From positions 310,001 to 374,000 of the forward strand of contig NZ_MIHA01000002.1 in NCBI RefSeq assembly GCF_001722335.1: a DNA stretch of 64,000 nucleotides, in the 5' to 3' direction. This DNA comes from Mycolicibacterium flavescens (GTDB lineage Bacteria > Actinomycetota > Actinomycetes > Mycobacteriales > Mycobacteriaceae). Position numbers and translations under genes: made by a program. Below are positions 17,729-26,508 of this stretch, piece after piece (the stretch's first letter is position 1; each line of letters begins with the position of its first letter). The notes below the pieces were generated by a model. The model ran no database searches, was not told where the DNA came from, and worked only from the letters and a program-made list of their open reading frames with translations.

Positions 17729-18888
17729 CACGCAACCTGCTGGCCCCCGGTGACGGGCTGCGGAGGTGGTGGGACGGCCGCAGCCGGGCGCAGAAGTGGG
17801 GTTTCGGGCTGGTCGCGTTCGGTGTGCTCGCGATGCTGCCGTTGTTCCCGCCGCCGTTTCTGAACACCCCGAACATCAGTTTCGGCGGGACCATGGCGCA
17901 GTTCGCGATGGTCGCGATCATCGCGATCGGCCTCAACGTCGTCGTCGGCCAGGCCGGCCTGCTCGACCTCGGCTACGTCGGCTTCTACGCCGTCGGCGCC
18001 TACACCGTCGCACTCCTGACCAGCCCCAACAGCCCGTGGAACCGGCTGGGTGCGACAGGCTGGTTCACCGAGGACTGGGCGTGGCTGGCGTGTGTGCCGC
18101 TGGCGATGGCCATCACCGCGCTGACCGGCCTGATCCTGGGTACGCCGACGCTGCGGCTGCGCGGTGACTACCTGGCCATCGTCACGCTCGGGTTCGGCGA
18201 GATCATCCGGCTGATGGCCGACAACCTCTCCGACATCACCAACGGCCCGCGCGGGCTCAACGAAGTCGCCTACCCCCGGCTGGGGGAGAGCGAACGGTTG
18301 CCCGAAGGTGTGTTCTCCAGCGGCAACTCGTCGGGGCTGGCGAACTACGGCACGTGGTGGTTCTGGCTGGGCATCGTGCTGATCATCGCGATCCTGATGT
18401 TGGTGGGCAACCTCGAACGCAGCCGCGTCGGCCGCGCCTGGATCGCGATCCGCGAGGACGAGGACGCCGCGGAAGTCATGGGCGTCAACACGTTCAAGTT
18501 CAAACTGTGGGCGTTCGTGATCGGCGCTGCGATCGGCGGACTGTCCGGTGCGCTGTACGCCGGGCAGGTGCAGTTCGTGGCGCCGCCGACGTTCAACATC
18601 ATCAACTCGATGCTGTTTCTGTGCGCGGTGGTGCTCGGCGGGCAGGGCAACAAACTCGGTGTGGTGGTCGGCGCCTTCGTCATCGTCTACCTCCCGAACC
18701 GGCTGCTGGGAGTGGAGTTCCTGGGCATCAACCTCGGGGACCTGAAGTACCTGTTCTTCGGGATGGCGTTGGTCGCGCTGATGATCTTCCGGCCGCAGGG
18801 CCTGTTCCCGGCGCGCCAACAGCTGCTGACCTACGGCAGGGCCGCACGCGACCTCCTGCGCAACCCGGAGAAGGAGGCGGTGAAGTGA
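17725..18888 (+). CDS. livM: Branched-chain amino-acid ABC permease (LivM type)
   Basis: Second permease of the Liv-type importer, 387 residues. Recognised from IGLNVVVGQAGLLDLGYVGFYAVGAYT (in outline, residues 72-100), LRGDYLAIVTLGFGEIIRL, and the coupling loop GRAWIAIREDEDAAEVMGVN. The ATG overlaps the livH stop by 4 bases and its own stop overlaps the GTG of the following ATPase gene, so livH-livM-livG form one translationally coupled unit. The C-terminus carries a basic tail. Confidence 0.92.
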   Translation: MTRNLLAPGDGLRRWWDGRSRAQKWGFGLVAFGVLAMLPLFPPPFLNTPNISFGGTMAQFAMVAIIAIGLNVVVGQAGLLDLGYVGFYAVGAYTVALLTSPNSPWNRLGATGWFTEDWAWLACVPLAMAITALTGLILGTPTLRLRGDYLAIVTLGFGEIIRLMADNLSDITNGPRGLNEVAYPRLGESERLPEGVFSSGNSSGLANYGTWWFWLGIVLIIAILMLVGNLERSRVGRAWIAIREDEDAAEVMGVNTFKFKLWAFVIGAAIGGLSGALYAGQVQFVAPPTFNIINSMLFLCAVVLGGQGNKLGVVVGAFVIVYLPNRLLGVEFLGINLGDLKYLFFGMALVALMIFRPQGLFPARQQLLTYGRAARDLLRNPEKEAVK

Positions 18889-19712
18889 CCATCGAAGAAC
18901 TCGCCGGCGTTCACCGCGAGATCCAGGCCGCTGAGGGCGAGATCCTGCTGCAGACAACCGATCTCACGATGAAGTTCGGCGGCCTGACGGCGCTGGATTC
19001 GGTGTCGTTCGACATCCGGCGCGGCGAGATCCTCGGCATGATCGGGCCGAACGGGGCGGGCAAGACCACCTGCTTCAACGCGATCACCGGTGTGTACCGC
19101 CCGACCTCGGGCACCGTCACCTTCGACGGCGCGCCGCTGGGAAAGATCAAGCGGCACCAGATCACCCGCCGCGGCATCGCCCGCACGTTCCAGAACATCC
19201 GCCTGTGGGGTGAGATGACGGCGCTGGAGAACGTCATGGTGGGCACCGACGCCCGGCACTTCACCTCGGTCCCGGGCGCGCTGGTGCGCACGCCTCGGCA
19301 TCGCCGCGAGGAGATGTCGGCGGTCGAGAGGTCCGCGGCGCTGCTGCATTTCGTCGGGATCGGCCACCGCGGTGAGGAGAAGGCCAAGAACCTCCCGTAT
19401 GGCGATCAGCGTCGTCTCGAGATCGCCCGCGCGCTGGCCACCGAACCCAAACTGCTCTGCCTGGACGAACCCGCCGCCGGGTTCAACCCGAACGAGAAGG
19501 CCGCGCTCATCGAGCTGATCCAGAAGATCCGCGACGACGGCTACACGGTGCTGCTGATCGAGCACGACATGCGGCTCGTGATGGGCGTGACCGACCGGAT
19601 CGTGGTGCTCGAGTTCGGCCGCAAGATCGCCGACGGGCTGCCCGCCGAGATCCGCGAGGACCCCAAGGTCATCGCCGCTTACCTGGGAGTGCCTGATGAC
19701 GAAGTCGAATGA
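18885..19712 (+). CDS. livG: Branched-chain amino-acid ABC ATPase (LivG type)
   Basis: ATPase of 275 residues. Walker A GPNGAGKTT, the LivG-type long insert after the Q-loop (GTDARHFTSVPGALVRTPRHRREEM), a divergent signature LPYGDQRRLEIARAL, Walker B LLCLDEPAAGFNP and the switch His in LLIEHDMRLV are all present. The GTG start at 18885 overlaps the livM stop in GTGA. The frame remains open upstream inside livM, but that part is only a shadow of livM. Confidence 0.92.
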   Translation: MTIEELAGVHREIQAAEGEILLQTTDLTMKFGGLTALDSVSFDIRRGEILGMIGPNGAGKTTCFNAITGVYRPTSGTVTFDGAPLGKIKRHQITRRGIARTFQNIRLWGEMTALENVMVGTDARHFTSVPGALVRTPRHRREEMSAVERSAALLHFVGIGHRGEEKAKNLPYGDQRRLEIARALATEPKLLCLDEPAAGFNPNEKAALIELIQKIRDDGYTVLLIEHDMRLVMGVTDRIVVLEFGRKIADGLPAEIREDPKVIAAYLGVPDDEVE

Positions 19713-20451
19713 GCCGGTCACCGACGACCGCCCGGTCATCCTGGAACTGCGTGACCTCGTCGTGCAGTACGGGCGAATCCGTGCGCTGCACGGCATCTCG
19801 CTGACGGTGCGCGAAGGGGAGCTCGTCACGCTGCTGGGTTCCAACGGTGCCGGCAAGACCACCACCATGCGGGCGATCTCGGGGCTGCTGCCGTTGACGT
19901 CGGGTTCGGTGTGGTTCGAGGGCAAGGACATCAGCAAGGTCAAAGCGCACCACCGGGTGATCCAGGGCCTGGTTCAGGCGCCCGAAGGCCGCGGCGTGTT
20001 TCCCGGCATGACCGTCGTCGAGAACCTCGAAATGGGTTGCTACGGACGCAAGTTCGCGAACAAGCACGAGCACCGGGAGCGGCTCGACTGGGTGCTCGAG
20101 ACCTTTCCCCGGCTGGCCGAACGCCGCACGCAGGTGGGCGGCACGCTGTCCGGCGGTGAACAGCAGATGCTGGCGATCGGGCGCGCGCTGATGGCCCGCC
20201 CGCGGGTGCTGCTGCTCGACGAGCCGTCGATGGGTCTGGCGCCGATGGTCATCTCGCAGATCTTTCGGATCATCGCCGAGATCAACGCGCAGGGCACGAC
20301 GGTGTTGCTCGTCGAGCAGAACGCGCAGCAGGCGCTGAGCCGCTCGGACCGCGCCTACATCCTCGAGACCGGCGAGGTCACCCGCACCGGTGATGCCCGG
20401 GAGTTGTTGGCCGACGACAGCATTCGGGCCGCCTACCTCGGCGTGGCGTGA
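19696..20451 (+). CDS. livF: Branched-chain amino-acid ABC ATPase (LivF type)
   Basis: Second ATPase of the importer, 251 residues, pairing with LivG. Walker A is GSNGAGKTT, the signature LSGGEQQMLAIGRAL, Walker B VLLLDEPSMGLAP and the switch His is replaced by the usual LivF form LLVEQNAQQAL. The N-terminal 15 residues (TKSNEPVTDDRP) precede the domain. It overlaps livG by 17 bases. It is the last gene of the operon and is convergent with the DUF167 gene, whose stop lies 4 bases beyond. Confidence 0.92.
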   Translation: MTKSNEPVTDDRPVILELRDLVVQYGRIRALHGISLTVREGELVTLLGSNGAGKTTTMRAISGLLPLTSGSVWFEGKDISKVKAHHRVIQGLVQAPEGRGVFPGMTVVENLEMGCYGRKFANKHEHRERLDWVLETFPRLAERRTQVGGTLSGGEQQMLAIGRALMARPRVLLLDEPSMGLAPMVISQIFRIIAEINAQGTTVLLVEQNAQQALSRSDRAYILETGEVTRTGDARELLADDSIRAAYLGVA

Positions 20452-20454
20452 ACG

Positions 20455-20676
20455 CTAGGTGATCTCGAAGCGCTTGATCCGCGAGGCCGCGCCCGACACC
20501 AGCCGGACCCGGCTGGGCGCGACTCCCAGGTGCTCGGCCAGCAGTTTGACGACGGCCTTGGTCGCCTTCCCGTCGACCGGGCGCTCACGCACGTAGACGG
20601 TGAGGTCGCCGTCGTCACCCGATTCGACCAGCGGCCCCTTGGCGCTGCCGGGTTTGACGCGCACGGTGACGATCAC
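20455..20676 (-). CDS. DUF167 (YggU) family small protein
   Basis: A 73-residue protein matching DUF167: VIVTVRVKPGSAKGPLV at the start, the core LTVYVRERPVDGKATKAVVK and LAEHLGVAPSRVRLVSGAASR with the basic end KRFEI. Structures in the family show a small alpha/beta fold; the function is not established. The GTG start at 20676 overlaps the stop of the upstream membrane-protein gene in GTGA, so the two are translationally coupled. Codons upstream of this GTG belong to the neighbour's shadow. Confidence 0.85.
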   Translation of the reverse strand: MIVTVRVKPGSAKGPLVESGDDGDLTVYVRERPVDGKATKAVVKLLAEHLGVAPSRVRLVSGAASRIKRFEIT

Positions 20677-21365
20677 CGTCGCGCCCGTTCCGGCCGCACC
20701 CACGGCCAGGTCATCAACGCCCACACGGCGAACACCAGCGCGGCGGTCACCACGATGTAGGCCGGCCACGGCCCGAGCAGATCCAGCAGCGACGCCGAGG
20801 CCGGTTTGCGGTTGGTGAACCCGTAGTTGGTGTCGGCGAGCCTGTTGAACACCACGGTCACCACCGCCCATGCCGACGTCACAACGACGGCCAACCGGTA
20901 GTCGCGCCAGCCGGGGCGCATCCCGCGGCCCCAGGTCAGGTAGATCGCCGCCCACACCACCACCAGATGGATCGCGTAGAACGCCAGGAACTGGTAGTGC
21001 GGAAAGTCCGGGCCGCGCAGCACGGGGGAGATCAGCGCCTGCACGCTGAGCACCAGACCCCAGTAGTAGGTGAGCGCATAGGCCCAGTGGCGCTGCGTCC
21101 ACAGCGCGTACGCGGCGACGACGGTGGCCAGGTCGGTCAGCTGCAGCGGCACCGAACTGTCCAGCGTCGGCGGAACCAGGTTGTAGACGACGATCGCGGC
21201 GTAGATCGCCGCGGTCACCCCGCCGAGTGTGCGGCCCACCCGACGAGCCGATGTGTGCGACATGCGCCGGCCGGCCCGGACGAGCAGGGCCGCGCCGACG
21301 ACGAACACGGCGAGGGCGCCCCAGTACGAGGGCCCGTACGGTTCGAACTGCCTAGCGAGCAACAA
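20673..21365 (-). CDS. TIGR02206/YwaF-like integral membrane protein
   Basis: A 230-residue protein with about seven hydrophobic helices and little loop sequence. The repeated helix pattern, the motif FNRLADTNYGFTNRKP before the last helix pair and LWTQRHWAYALTYYWGL in the middle fit the YwaF/TIGR02206 family of unknown role. The only available start is TTG at 21365, which overlaps the thiolase-like gene by 14 bases; the next Met would cut off the first helix. It is transcribed with its neighbours as a leftward operon. Confidence 0.8.
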   Translation of the reverse strand: MLLARQFEPYGPSYWGALAVFVVGAALLVRAGRRMSHTSARRVGRTLGGVTAAIYAAIVVYNLVPPTLDSSVPLQLTDLATVVAAYALWTQRHWAYALTYYWGLVLSVQALISPVLRGPDFPHYQFLAFYAIHLVVVWAAIYLTWGRGMRPGWRDYRLAVVVTSAWAVVTVVFNRLADTNYGFTNRKPASASLLDLLGPWPAYIVVTAALVFAVWALMTWPWVRPERARR

Positions 21366-22554
21366 CGACGGACGAACCGTGGCCGAACAGGCCCTGGTTC
21401 GCGGTGATGCCGACCTTGGCGCCGTCGACCTGGCGGCCGGTGGCCTGTCCCTTGAGCTGCCAGGTCAGCTCGCACACCTGCGCAATGGCTTGCGCGGGAA
21501 TGGCTTCGCCGAAGCACGCCAGCCCGCCGGACGGGTTGACGGGGATCTTGCCGCCGATCGTGGTGGCGCCGCTGCGTAACAACTGCTCGGCCTCACCCTT
21601 GGCGCACAGCCCGAGGTGTTCGTACCAGTCCAGTTCCAGCGCGGTGGACAGGTCGTAGACCTCGGCCACGCTCAGGTCCTCGGGACCGATACCGGCCTCG
21701 GCGTAGGCGGCGTCGAGGATCTGATCTTTGAAGACGCGTTCCGGTGCGTTCACCACGGCGGTGGAATCGGTTGCGATGTCCGGCAATTCGGGAAGGTGCT
21801 GCGGGTACTGCGGTGACTGCAGGCTGATGGCGCGCACCGACGGCACACCGTCGAGTGAGCCGAGGTGCTTCTCGGCGAACGACTTGCTCGCCACGACCAG
21901 CGCCGCCGCGCCGTCGGACGTCGCGCAGATGTCCAGCAGCCGAAGGGGATCGGAGACCACCGGGCTGGCCAGCACGTCGTCGACGGTGGCCTCCTTGCGG
22001 TAGCGCGCGTTCGGGTTGTCCAGACCGTGCCTGGCGTTCTTGACCTTCACCGCGGCGAAGTCTTCGAGGGTGGCGCCGTACAGGTCCATCCGGCGCCGGG
22101 CCAGCAGCGCGAAATACACGGTGTTGGTGGCGCCGATCAGGTGGAACCGCTGCCAGTCCGGGTCGTTCTTGCGTTCCCCGCCGACCGGCGCGAAGAACCC
22201 CTTGGGGGTGGTGTCGGCGCCGATCACCAGCGCCACGTCGCAGAAGCCGGCCAGGATCTGCGCGCGGGCGCTCTGCAGTGCCTGCGACCCGCTGGCGCAT
22301 GCGGCGTAGCTCGACGTGACGGGAACCCCGTTCCAGCCGAGCTTCTGGGCGAACGTCGCGCCGGCGACGAAGCCGGGATAGCCGTTGCGGATGGTGTCGG
22401 CACCGGCGACCAGCTGGATCTGGCGCCAGTCCAGGTTCGCCTCGGCCAGGGCGGCGCGGGCGGCGACGACGCCGTACTCGGTGAAGTCGCGGCCCCACTT
22501 GCCCCACGGGTGCATGCCGGCACCGAGGATGTAGACGGGTTCCGGTGCGCTCAC
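21352..22554 (-). CDS. Thiolase-like lipid-transfer protein (Rv1627c type)
   Basis: A 400-residue thiolase-fold protein of the SCP-x/lipid-transfer (non-decarboxylating) group. The nucleophile-site region is SSYAACASGSQALQSAR (Cys about residue 87), and the C-terminus has NPSGGLACFGEAIPAQAI and the GxGS-like HGSSV end. The partner gene directly upstream encodes a DUF35 protein, and such pairs act in steroid side-chain or fatty-acid CoA metabolism, often as aldolases or thiolases in complex. The GTG at 22554 overlaps the DUF35 stop; an ATG at 22569 is an alternative. Likely orthologue of Rv1627c. Confidence 0.88.
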   Translation of the reverse strand: MSAPEPVYILGAGMHPWGKWGRDFTEYGVVAARAALAEANLDWRQIQLVAGADTIRNGYPGFVAGATFAQKLGWNGVPVTSSYAACASGSQALQSARAQILAGFCDVALVIGADTTPKGFFAPVGGERKNDPDWQRFHLIGATNTVYFALLARRRMDLYGATLEDFAAVKVKNARHGLDNPNARYRKEATVDDVLASPVVSDPLRLLDICATSDGAAALVVASKSFAEKHLGSLDGVPSVRAISLQSPQYPQHLPELPDIATDSTAVVNAPERVFKDQILDAAYAEAGIGPEDLSVAEVYDLSTALELDWYEHLGLCAKGEAEQLLRSGATTIGGKIPVNPSGGLACFGEAIPAQAIAQVCELTWQLKGQATGRQVDGAKVGITANQGLFGHGSSVVVAR

Positions 22555-22988
22555 GAGGCGATCCTCCATGCGTAGACGACGCGTTCGATGCCCTCGTCGT
22601 CGACGAACAGCGGCATCGTGGTCAGTTCCATCTGCATGCCGACCTTCAGGTCCGCCGCCAGCGTGCCCTCGACGACCTTGCCGAGCACGATCAGACCCTC
22701 GTCGGCGAGCTGCACGGCGGCAACGGCGAACGGCTCGAACGGATCCGGCGCCGGGTACGGGGGCGGGGGAGCGTAGCGGTTCTCGGTGTAGCTCCACAGC
22801 GTGCCGCGGCGCGACAGCGGGACCTGCGCGAGTTCGTCGCCGTCACAGGCCGGGTTGGGGCAGTTGTTGGCGCGGGGCGGGAACACGTAGGTCCCGCATT
22901 GATGGCACTTGCCGCCGATCAGGTACGGCGCACCGGATCCGTCGGTGGCGAACCACCCGTCGACGGCCGGTTGAGTGGATGCTGACAC
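22551..22988 (-). CDS. Zn-ribbon/OB-fold DUF35 protein (Rv1628c type)
   Basis: A 145-residue acyl-CoA-associated DUF35 protein. An N-terminal rubredoxin-like zinc ribbon has Cys pairs CHQCGTYVFPP and CPNPACDG (about residues 28-51), followed by an OB fold (GTLWSYTENRYAPPPPYP, FAVAAVQLADEGLIVLGKV). DUF35 proteins form heteromers with thiolase-like partners, and the next gene is exactly that. GTG at 22988 begins MSASTQPAVDGWF. The promoter lies in the 120-base divergent gap shared with polA. Confidence 0.9.
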   Translation of the reverse strand: MSASTQPAVDGWFATDGSGAPYLIGGKCHQCGTYVFPPRANNCPNPACDGDELAQVPLSRRGTLWSYTENRYAPPPPYPAPDPFEPFAVAAVQLADEGLIVLGKVVEGTLAADLKVGMQMELTTMPLFVDDEGIERVVYAWRIAS

Positions 22989-23081
22989 GCGGTCAGCGTA
23001 CCGAGTCGACCAGCAGAACTGAAACGTGTTCCAGTTGAGTGGGACACCGGGGCCGATGTGATGGGGCGGGTGGGCGCCGGG

Positions 23082-23103
23082 TGTCGGTCGCGGTGCCTAG
23101 AGT
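23082..23103 (+). promoter_or_regulatory. PafBC-type DNA-damage promoter of polA
   Basis: TGTCGGTC-N8-TAGAGT matches the RecA-independent damage motif TGTCRGTG-N8-TANNNT with a single change in the last base of the first box. The -10 element ends 7 bases before the GTG start of polA, implying a leaderless or almost leaderless mRNA. The motif is bound by the PafBC activator in mycobacteria; its use here is inferred from sequence and spacing. Confidence 0.65.
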
Positions 23104-23110
23104 TGAGGCC

Positions 23111-25846
23111 GTGAGCCCAGCCAGCACCGCCACCGCGAAGAAGACGGCGTCCGTCAAGCCCGGTGAGAAGGCCGACGACAAACCGACTCTGATGTTGCTC
23201 GACGGCAATTCGCTGGCGTACCGGGCGTTCTACGCGCTGCCCGCGGAGAACTTCAAGACCCAGGGCGGGCTGACCACCAACGCGGTCTACGGGTTCACCG
23301 CGATGCTGATCAACCTGCTGCGGGACGAGCAGCCCAGCCACATCGCCGCCGCGTTCGACGTGTCGCGCCAGACTTTCCGCGTCGACAAGTACCCCGAATA
23401 CAAGGCGGGCCGGTCCACCACCCCCGACGAGTTCCGCGGGCAGATCGACATCACCAAGGAGGTGCTCGGTGCGCTGGGCATCACGGTGCTGGCCGAGCCC
23501 GGCTTCGAGGCCGACGACATCATCGCCACCCTGGCCACCCAGGCCGAGCAGGGCGGTTACCGCGTCCTGGTGGTCACCGGTGACCGCGACTCGCTGCAGC
23601 TGGTCAGCGACGACGTCACCGTGCTCTATCCCCGTAAGGGGGTCAGCGAGCTGACCCGGTTCACCCCGGAGGCGGTGGTCGAGAAGTACGGGCTCACCCC
23701 GCAGCAGTACCCCGACTTCGCCGCGCTGCGCGGCGACCCGAGCGACAACCTGCCGGGCATCCCCGGTGTCGGCGAGAAGACCGCCACCAAGTGGATCGCC
23801 GAATACGGTTCGCTGCAGGCGCTTGTCGACAACGTCGACAAGGTCAAGGGCAAGGTCGGGGACGCGCTGCGCACCAACCTGTCGTCGGTGGTGCTCAACC
23901 GCGAGTTGACCGATCTGGTCAAGGACGTGCCGCTGCCGCACACCCCCGACACGTTGCGGATGCAGCCGTGGGACCGCGACCAGATCCACCGGCTGTTCGA
24001 CGACCTCGAGTTCCGCGTGCTGCGCGACCGGCTGTTCGACACGCTGGCCTCGGCCGACCCGGAGGTCGATCAGGGGTTCGACGTGCGCGGCGGTGCGCTG
24101 GAGTCCGGGGAACTGGCCGCCTGGCTGGCCGAGCACAGTTCGGGGCAGCGGTTCGGTCTGGCCGTCGTCGGCACCCACCTGGCTTTCGACGCGGACGCCA
24201 CCGCGCTGGCGGTCGTCGCCCCCGACGGCGACGGTCGCTACATCGACACGACGACACTGAGCGCCGAGGACGAGGCCGCGCTGGCGTCGTGGCTGGCCGA
24301 TCCGGGACCGCCCAAGGCGCTGCACGAGGCCAAGCTGGCGATGCACGACCTGCAGGGGCGCGGTTGGACACTGGCCGGCGTCACCTCCGACACCGCGCTG
24401 GCGGCGTACCTGGTGCGGCCGGGGCAGCGCAGCTTCGCGCTCGACGACCTGTCGCTGCGCTACCTCAAACGCGAGCTGCGCGCGGATAACCCTGAGCAGC
24501 AACAGCTTTCGCTACTCGATGACGGCGCTGACGACCAGGCCGTGCAAGCCACGCTGCTGCGGGCCAGCGCGGTGATGGACCTCGCCGACGCGCTCGACGA
24601 GGAGCTCGCCCGCATCGACTCGCTGGCGCTGCTGAACAACATGGAGCTGCCGGTACAGCGGGTGCTGGCCGAGATGGAGACCGCGGGCATCGCCGTCGAC
24701 CTGGAGCAGCTGGGCCAGTTGCAGAGCGAGTTCGCCGACCAGATCCGCGACGCCGCCGAGGCGGCCTACGCGGTGATCGGCAAACAGATCAACCTCGGCT
24801 CACCCAAACAGCTGCAGGTGGTGCTGTTCGACGAGCTGGAGATGCCGAAGACCAAACGCACCAAGACCGGTTACACCACCGACGCCGACGCGCTGCAGTC
24901 GTTGTTCGACAAGACGGGTCACCCGTTCCTGCAGCATCTGCTGGCGCACCGCGACGCCACCCGGCTCAAGGTGACCGTCGACGGGCTGTTGGCCTCGGTG
25001 GCCTCCGACGGCCGGATTCACACCACGTTCAACCAGACCATCGCGGCCACCGGCCGGCTGTCGTCGACCGAGCCGAACCTGCAGAACATCCCGATCCGGA
25101 CCGAGGCGGGCCGCCGCATCCGCGACGCGTTCGTGGTAGGCGCGGGGTTCGCCGAGTTGATGACCGCGGACTACAGCCAGATCGAGATGCGCATCATGGC
25201 CCACCTGTCGAAGGACGAGGGCCTGATCGAGGCGTTCCGCACCGGCGAGGACCTGCACTCGTTCGTCGCGTCGCGGGCGTTCGACGTGCCGATCGACGAG
25301 GTGACCGCCGAACTGCGGCGCCGGGTCAAGGCGATGTCGTACGGCCTGGCCTACGGGTTGAGCGCGTACGGGCTGGCCGCGCAGCTGAAGATCTCCACCG
25401 AAGAGGCCAAGGTCCAGATGGAGCAGTACTTCGACCGGTTCGGCGGCATCCGCGACTATCTGCGCGACGTCGTCGATCAGGCCCGCAAGGACGGCTACAC
25501 CTCGACGGTGTTCGGCAGGCGCCGGTATCTGCCGGAGCTGGACAGCAGCAACCGCAACGTGCGTGAGGCCGCCGAACGCGCCGCGCTCAACGCGCCGATC
25601 CAGGGCAGCGCCGCCGACATCATCAAGGTCGCGATGATCAACGTCGACGCGGCGATCAAGGAGGCCGGCCTCAAGTCGCGCATGCTGCTGCAGGTGCACG
25701 ACGAGCTGCTCTTCGAGGTCGCCGACGGTGAACGCGACGCGCTGGAGACGTTGGTCCGCGAACAGATGGGCAACGCCTACCCGCTCGACGTCGCGCTCGA
25801 GGTGTCGGTCGGGTACGGCCGCAGCTGGGACGCCGCGGCGCACTAA
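23111..25846 (+). CDS. polA: DNA polymerase I
   Basis: Repair and Okazaki-fragment-processing polymerase, 911 residues. The N-terminal 5' nuclease domain shows LMLLDGNSLAYRAFYALP and GEKTATKWIAEYG. The middle 3'-5' exonuclease-like domain lacks the usual acidic catalytic set, as in other mycobacterial PolA. The polymerase motifs are A (TADYSQIEMRIMAHLS), B (RRRVKAMSYGLAYGLSAYGL) and C (MLLQVHDELLFEV). Motif B has Tyr where E. coli has Phe762, as in M. tuberculosis, which relaxes discrimination against dideoxynucleotides. GTG at 23111 is chosen because the PafBC promoter ends just before it. Confidence 0.97.
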   Translation: MSPASTATAKKTASVKPGEKADDKPTLMLLDGNSLAYRAFYALPAENFKTQGGLTTNAVYGFTAMLINLLRDEQPSHIAAAFDVSRQTFRVDKYPEYKAGRSTTPDEFRGQIDITKEVLGALGITVLAEPGFEADDIIATLATQAEQGGYRVLVVTGDRDSLQLVSDDVTVLYPRKGVSELTRFTPEAVVEKYGLTPQQYPDFAALRGDPSDNLPGIPGVGEKTATKWIAEYGSLQALVDNVDKVKGKVGDALRTNLSSVVLNRELTDLVKDVPLPHTPDTLRMQPWDRDQIHRLFDDLEFRVLRDRLFDTLASADPEVDQGFDVRGGALESGELAAWLAEHSSGQRFGLAVVGTHLAFDADATALAVVAPDGDGRYIDTTTLSAEDEAALASWLADPGPPKALHEAKLAMHDLQGRGWTLAGVTSDTALAAYLVRPGQRSFALDDLSLRYLKRELRADNPEQQQLSLLDDGADDQAVQATLLRASAVMDLADALDEELARIDSLALLNNMELPVQRVLAEMETAGIAVDLEQLGQLQSEFADQIRDAAEAAYAVIGKQINLGSPKQLQVVLFDELEMPKTKRTKTGYTTDADALQSLFDKTGHPFLQHLLAHRDATRLKVTVDGLLASVASDGRIHTTFNQTIAATGRLSSTEPNLQNIPIRTEAGRRIRDAFVVGAGFAELMTADYSQIEMRIMAHLSKDEGLIEAFRTGEDLHSFVASRAFDVPIDEVTAELRRRVKAMSYGLAYGLSAYGLAAQLKISTEEAKVQMEQYFDRFGGIRDYLRDVVDQARKDGYTSTVFGRRRYLPELDSSNRNVREAAERAALNAPIQGSAADIIKVAMINVDAAIKEAGLKSRMLLQVHDELLFEVADGERDALETLVREQMGNAYPLDVALEVSVGYGRSWDAAAH

Positions 25847-26478
25847 CGCGCGTCGGCCGCCAGTCCGAGCCCGAGCGCCATCAGGCAGGCGCCCATCACG
25901 CGCTCCATGCGCCGGCGAATGTGCGCCCGCCGCAGCACTTCCCGTGCCCTGGCGGCGAGCAGCACCACGCCCGCGCACCACGAGGTGTCGATGACCAGCT
26001 GGATGACCGCGAGCACGAGCAGCGTCGGCAGCACCGGACCGCTGGACGGCAGGAACTGCGGGATCACGACGATGCCGAACGCCGCGGCCTTCGGGTTGGC
26101 CGCGATCGACAGCAGCGCCGCCCGGAATGCGGCGGCGGGCGTGCGCCCGCGCGGCGGCGCCGCCGGCTCCAGCCCGATCGGTTGTTTGGCGTTGCGCCAC
26201 GCGCTGATGCCGAGCCACATCAGGATCGCGGCGCCACCGATGTGCAGCACCACCGACAGCGCATGGTTGGCCAGCAGCAGCACCGACAACCCCGCGCCGC
26301 CGGCCAGCGTCCACGCGAAGATCCCGATCTCATTGCCGACGACCGCGGCGAGGCCCGCAGCGCGGCCGTCGCGCACCGACCGGTGCAGAAACAGCGCGGT
26401 CGCGGGGCCCGGCAGGGCCGCCAGCACCACGCAGGCCAGCAGGAAGGCCGGCATCACGTTCCACAGATGAGTCGCCAC
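25843..26478 (-). CDS. LysE/RhtB family exporter
   Basis: Amino-acid or metabolite exporter of the LysE superfamily, 211 residues with about six helices. The N-terminal family signature ALPGPATALFLHRSVRDGRAAGLAAVVGNEIG (outlined; residues 22-53) contains the conserved GP and G-rich helix, and NPKAAAFGIVVIPQFL in mid-protein is typical. The substrate is unknown. Its stop overlaps that of convergent polA by 4 bases. It is followed by, and oriented with, the PrsW-like gene upstream (31 bases). Confidence 0.85.
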   Translation of the reverse strand: MATHLWNVMPAFLLACVVLAALPGPATALFLHRSVRDGRAAGLAAVVGNEIGIFAWTLAGGAGLSVLLLANHALSVVLHIGGAAILMWLGISAWRNAKQPIGLEPAAPPRGRTPAAAFRAALLSIAANPKAAAFGIVVIPQFLPSSGPVLPTLLVLAVIQLVIDTSWCAGVVLLAARAREVLRRAHIRRRMERVMGACLMALGLGLAADAR

Positions 26479-26508
26479 GTGAAAAGTATCGCGGCGCGCG
26501 CAACCGAG

